The notes under the pieces: model-generated
Seen by the model: only the letters and a program-made list of their open reading frames with translations
Database searches by the model: none
What the model was told of the DNA's origin: nothing
NCBI GenBank assembly: GCA_964531165.1
Contig: CAZHEA010000042.1
Location: 1-26,002, forward strand
DNA length: 26,002 nt
Source of the DNA: SZUA-229 sp964531165
GTDB taxonomy: Bacteria; Pseudomonadota; Gammaproteobacteria; SZUA-229
Direction of reading: 5' to 3'
Position numbers and translations under genes: made by a program
Shown: in pieces, positions 23,251 to 26,002 of the stretch
How positions within the stretch are numbered: position 1 is the stretch's first letter
Layout: each line of letters starts with the position of its first letter

Positions 23251-23796
23251 ATGAACAACCCTTTTCAGGAACAGTTACTTAAGGCGGGTCTGGTTAGCAA
23301 GCAACAGGTACAAAAGGCTCAGCAGGATAAGAGTAAAAAGAAAAAGCAGCAGCATAATAATAAAAAAATTAAGCCAGTAAATGAAGCTGAAATTAAAGCG
23401 AAAAAAGCCGCCGAAGAAAAAGCCTTACGTGATCGTGAATTAAATAAGCGTAAAGAAGATCAGGCTCGGGGTAAAGCCCTGTCGGCAGAGATTAATCAGC
23501 TAATCAAAGATAATATGATTACGCGGGATAGCAAATGTGAAATAGCTTATAATTTTGAGCATCAGAAAAAAGTTAAGAAAATTTATATCAATGAAGATAT
23601 GAAGCAACAGATTGTTAAAGGTAAACTCGGCATTGCACGAATTGAAGGCGTATATGAGCTGGTACCTTTATCGGTTGCGGAAAAAATACAGCAGCGTAAT
23701 GAAAAACGCATTGTTATTTTCGAGGCGGAAGAGAAATCAAAAGATGAAAATGATCCGTATGCTGATTATGAAGTGCCGGATGATCTGGTTTGGTAG
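23251..23796 (+). CDS. YaiL-like DUF2058 protein
   Basis: A 181-residue, highly charged protein of the DUF2058 (YaiL) family, sometimes annotated as nucleoprotein or polynucleotide-associated. It begins MNNPFQEQLLKAGLVSKQQV, the usual family start, followed by a long lysine- and glutamine-rich helix (about 28-90) probably forming a coiled coil. A compact domain (about 90-160) contains NQLIKDNMI and FEHQKKVKKIYI, and an acidic tail ends ADYEVPDDLVW. The function is unknown; the basic helix could bind nucleic acid or ribosomes, which is inference. Cytoplasmic. It lies 83 nt after the ROK kinase gene. A 13-nt unit, TCTGGTTTGGT plus two bases, occurs twice in tandem across the stop codon, with ACCAGATT copies downstream. 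Confidence 0.9.
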   Translation: MNNPFQEQLLKAGLVSKQQVQKAQQDKSKKKKQQHNNKKIKPVNEAEIKAKKAAEEKALRDRELNKRKEDQARGKALSAEINQLIKDNMITRDSKCEIAYNFEHQKKVKKIYINEDMKQQIVKGKLGIARIEGVYELVPLSVAEKIQQRNEKRIVIFEAEEKSKDENDPYADYEVPDDLVW

Positions 23797-23948
23797 TCTG
23801 GTTTGGTCATTTCAAGGCTAACGTTTTTCTGTAAATGAATACCAGATTACGTAAATAAAAAACCAGATTGATGTGTAGTGCGCAGCAGGAAGCAGAATTA
23901 TAATTTGCGACTATTGGCGTTCATTTGCGCTAGTCTTACTCGTGTTTT

Positions 23949-24707
23949 TTACAAAAATGTAAATTCATAACTCACCATGTCTTCTCCCGGATCTTTAATT
24001 TCCAGATTAATATTCACCGATACATCCGTTTTCATTTGTGATATCTGATTTGTGGGAACGCCGAGGTATTCCAGCGGACTAAAGCGTCGACCGGCGATGG
24101 TTTTTCCACGGACATCTTCAAAACGCAGCTCTATGACCGGATAGTCCTGTGCAAAATCTGCGTGGTTAATAATGCTTGCGGAGACCATTAATGCATTTTT
24201 AACATTCGGGTGAGAAAAAATATTTTTACTGCTAAGGGTAATCAGGTTTAAGTCTTTTGGTGGTGGTAATGTGCAGTGCAATGTCTGGCACATTATATAA
24301 AGTGAAGGGCGTAGTTCCACGTTTTTAACCAGATGATTACGGTTGTAATAAACGTACTGTAAAAGTATGCCGGTTATGCTGGTCAAAATTGCAATACTGA
24401 GAAATAGTGTACCGATGAATCCAAAGCGTTTTTTGCCGGTTCTGGATTCTGCGCGTAATTCAGGTGGAATTACGTCGGCGACAAGGTGATCTGTATCGAT
24501 GGCTGAAATACTTTCTTCGATGCTCTGCTGTGCTTTATCCACAGTTTGCGGTGCTTGCATCTGCAGTTGAAAACTGCCGGTGTTATATGGGTTATTTGCA
24601 GTAAAAATAGCCAGACAATGACCACAACGAACTTGAGCATTGGCTTGTTCTAGCTGGTTGTCGCTAATTCTGAAAACGGTATTGCAATGAGGGCATTCTG
24701 TTTGCAT
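23949..24707 (-). CDS. Zinc-ribbon DUF3426 membrane protein
   Basis: A 252-residue single-pass inner-membrane protein. The N-terminus is an MJ0042-type zinc ribbon with ligands Cys5, Cys8, Cys28 and Cys31 (ECPHCNTVFRI and VRCGHCLAIF). A polar linker, a membrane helix (about 95-118) and a periplasmic DUF3426 domain follow, with VELRPSLYIMCQTLHC and a beta-rich region in which VIELRFEDVRGKTIAGRRFS and PLEYLG stand out. DUF3426 proteins have no settled function. This gene lies 21 nt behind prmA, a place it holds in many gammaproteobacteria, so co-transcription with accC-prmA is likely. Confidence 0.9.
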   Translation of the reverse strand: MQTECPHCNTVFRISDNQLEQANAQVRCGHCLAIFTANNPYNTGSFQLQMQAPQTVDKAQQSIEESISAIDTDHLVADVIPPELRAESRTGKKRFGFIGTLFLSIAILTSITGILLQYVYYNRNHLVKNVELRPSLYIMCQTLHCTLPPPKDLNLITLSSKNIFSHPNVKNALMVSASIINHADFAQDYPVIELRFEDVRGKTIAGRRFSPLEYLGVPTNQISQMKTDVSVNINLEIKDPGEDMVSYEFTFL

Positions 24708-24728
24708 ATTATATGTTGTATTTAGGTT

Positions 24729-25613
24729 TTATTTTTTCTTACCGGATACCCGTATCCAGTCTTCTTTTACCATAATCGGGTCAAGATCAAACCAGGGCGA
24801 ATATGCCGCAATTATTTTATCTGACTGGGTTTGTAATATGCCGGATAAAACAATGTCGCCACCGGATTTACAATAGCCTGCCAGTTGTTCTGCCAGTTCG
24901 GTTAGTGGGCCAGCCAGGATATTGGCTAATACCATATCATAATTTCCCGCTGGCTGAATAGCGGGCAAATCTTCGGGTAAATATAAATTAAGTTTTTCGG
25001 CAACCTGATTTGCTTCGGCGTTATCTTTACTGGCAATAATGGCTTGCGGGTCAATATCAGTGCCGTCGCAATGTTGTGCGCCGAGTAATAAGGCCGCGAT
25101 GGACAGTACACCGGAGCCGCAGCCAAAGTCTAAAACTGTTTTATCTTTCACGTCCGCCGCATCCAGCCATGCCAGGCATAAAGCGGTGGTGGGATGAGTG
25201 CCGGTGCCGAATGCCAGGCCCGGGTCGAGCATTAAATTAATGGCATCAGCTTGTGGTGGTGATAAATGTTTTGGGCAAACCCATAAGCGTTTTCCAAACT
25301 GCATGGGCTTATAGTCGTCCATCCACGCGCGAATCCAGTCTTTGTCTTCGAGGGCTTCGGCTTTTATTGTGGTATGTTTGCCGAGCTGAGTTTTGATTTG
25401 AGTTTTGAGGGCTTCGGTATTGATATCGGCTTCGAATAAACCGGTGAGAATAATATTTTCCCATAACGGGGTTTCGCCGGGCAGGGGTTCTAAAACCGGT
25501 TTGTCTTCGGCATCTTTGGCGGTAACCGACAGTGCACCGGCATTAAGTAGAGCCTGTTCTGCTTTGGCATTGTTGGCTTTATCAGTTTGTAGTATTAATT
25601 GAATCCAGGGCAT
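24729..25613 (-). CDS. prmA: Ribosomal protein L11 methyltransferase
   Basis: A 294-residue PrmA that methylates ribosomal protein L11 using S-adenosylmethionine. The N-terminal substrate-recognition domain (about 1-90, MPWIQLILQTDKANNAKAEQ) joins a Rossmann methyltransferase domain with DPGLAFGTGTHPTTALCL (130-147), motif I LDFGCGSGVLS (161-171), GTDIDPQAI and the family motif NILAGPL (231-237). Length and motifs are normal throughout, so the enzyme should be active. It follows accC, as in many gammaproteobacteria, separated here by an 80-nt spacer with a hairpin-forming repeat. Confidence 0.97.
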   Translation of the reverse strand: MPWIQLILQTDKANNAKAEQALLNAGALSVTAKDAEDKPVLEPLPGETPLWENIILTGLFEADINTEALKTQIKTQLGKHTTIKAEALEDKDWIRAWMDDYKPMQFGKRLWVCPKHLSPPQADAINLMLDPGLAFGTGTHPTTALCLAWLDAADVKDKTVLDFGCGSGVLSIAALLLGAQHCDGTDIDPQAIIASKDNAEANQVAEKLNLYLPEDLPAIQPAGNYDMVLANILAGPLTELAEQLAGYCKSGGDIVLSGILQTQSDKIIAAYSPWFDLDPIMVKEDWIRVSGKKK

Positions 25614-25642
25614 TTAATCTTTTGCCACAGAGGCCCAGCGTT

Positions 25643-25685
25643 CACAGAGAAAAGAATGGTTTAACTAAACTCTGTGTTCTCTGTG
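25643..25685 (-). repeat. Hairpin-forming CACAGAG repeat between accC and prmA
   Basis: CACAGAGAA (25643-25651) and TTCTCTGTG (25677-25685) form a perfect 9-bp inverted repeat within the 80-nt accC-prmA spacer. A further CCACAGAGG at 25625-25633 and TCTGTG at 25671-25676 give overlapping pairing options. The pattern resembles a dispersed CACAGAG/CTCTGTG intergenic repeat seen in many proteobacteria. In the transcript it would be a stem between two cotranscribed genes and could tune prmA expression or RNA decay; there is no T-run to make it a terminator. Confidence 0.6.
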
Positions 25686-25693
25686 ACAATGTT

Positions 25694-26002
25694 TTAAGAC
25701 ATCTCCAGTTTCTTTTCAAGATAATGGATATTGGCACCACCGGCCTGGAAATTTGCATCCTGCATAATGCTCATCTGTAATTTGGTGCTGGTATTAATGC
25801 CGTCAATTACCATTTCTGAGAGTGCACCCTGCATACGGGCAATTGCAACTTCACGGGTGTCGCCGTGACAAATTAATTTGCCAATCATCGAATCGTAATG
25901 TGGAGGCACTGTATAACCGGCATAAATATGCGATTCAACCCGAACACCCGGGCCACCGGGAGGATGGTAGCGAGTAATTAAACCGGGAGATGGAATAAAG
26001 GT
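25694..26002 (-). CDS. accC: Biotin carboxylase AccC, C-terminal part (partial)
   Basis: The last 102 residues of the acetyl-CoA carboxylase biotin carboxylase subunit; the gene continues past the window edge. Readable segments are FIPSPGLITRYHPPGGPGVR, ESHIYAGYTVPPHYDSMIGK and, near the end, QDANFQAGGANIHYLEKKL, all characteristic of bacterial AccC. The frame is open through 26002, so the start is outside. The enzyme carboxylates biotin on AccB with ATP and bicarbonate in the first step of fatty acid synthesis. It heads the accC-prmA-DUF3426 group; accB is expected just beyond the window. Confidence 0.96.
   Translation of the reverse strand, partial: TFIPSPGLITRYHPPGGPGVRVESHIYAGYTVPPHYDSMIGKLICHGDTREVAIARMQGALSEMVIDGINTSTKLQMSIMQDANFQAGGANIHYLEKKLEMS

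Noticed and set aside
1..26002. CRISPR arrays, tRNA or rRNA genes, transposases, phage genes
   Set aside because: I saw no spaced direct repeats, no cloverleaf or conserved rRNA segments, and no transposase or phage protein motifs in any frame.

Overview
The window reads as ordinary chromosome of a Gram-negative gammaproteobacterium of moderate to low GC. Evidence: signal peptides and a lipobox, a TonB-dependent outer-membrane receptor, the accC-prmA-DUF3426 gene order, a YaiL/DUF2058 gene and a moxR-bat aerotolerance-type operon. I see no rRNA, tRNA, CRISPR array, insertion sequence, phage or plasmid genes. A species cannot be named from this sequence.

Layout. Positions 1-4908 hold unlinked genes: the 3' tail of an unknown gene, an unrecognised 154-aa protein, a DUF3530 alpha/beta-hydrolase, a PhzF-family isomerase, an isolated fusion of type VI secretion sheath proteins TssB and TssC, and an exported TlpA-like thioredoxin. 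Positions 5113-12469 (minus strand) are one operon: moxR, DUF58, DUF4381, batA, a batB-batC fusion and batD. The first five overlap by 1-8 nt, so translation is probably coupled. This is an AAA+ chaperone with membrane-anchored VWA/TPR partners acting at the inner membrane and periplasm. A PlsC-like acyltransferase gene (12584) diverges from it.

Positions 13338-20385 form a self-contained vitamin B12 uptake locus: periplasmic BtuF, then a promoter, cobalamin riboswitch and probable terminator, the TonB-dependent receptor BtuB, and a predicted beta-propeller lipoprotein directly behind it. Convergent to these are the ABC transporter genes btuC-btuD, and divergent from btuC is a PduO-type cobalamin adenosyltransferase. 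Together they cover outer-membrane capture, periplasmic binding, inner-membrane import and conversion to adenosylcobalamin. Only the receptor-lipoprotein pair sits directly behind the riboswitch. The lipoprotein has the position, lipidation and apparent fold of Bacteroides BtuG, which makes it the most interesting gene here.

Positions 20558-26002 hold a membrane-bound PAS-GGDEF diguanylate cyclase, a ROK-family sugar kinase and a YaiL-like protein on the plus strand. On the minus strand are a DUF3426 zinc-ribbon membrane protein, prmA and the 3' end of accC, with a hairpin-forming repeat between the last two.
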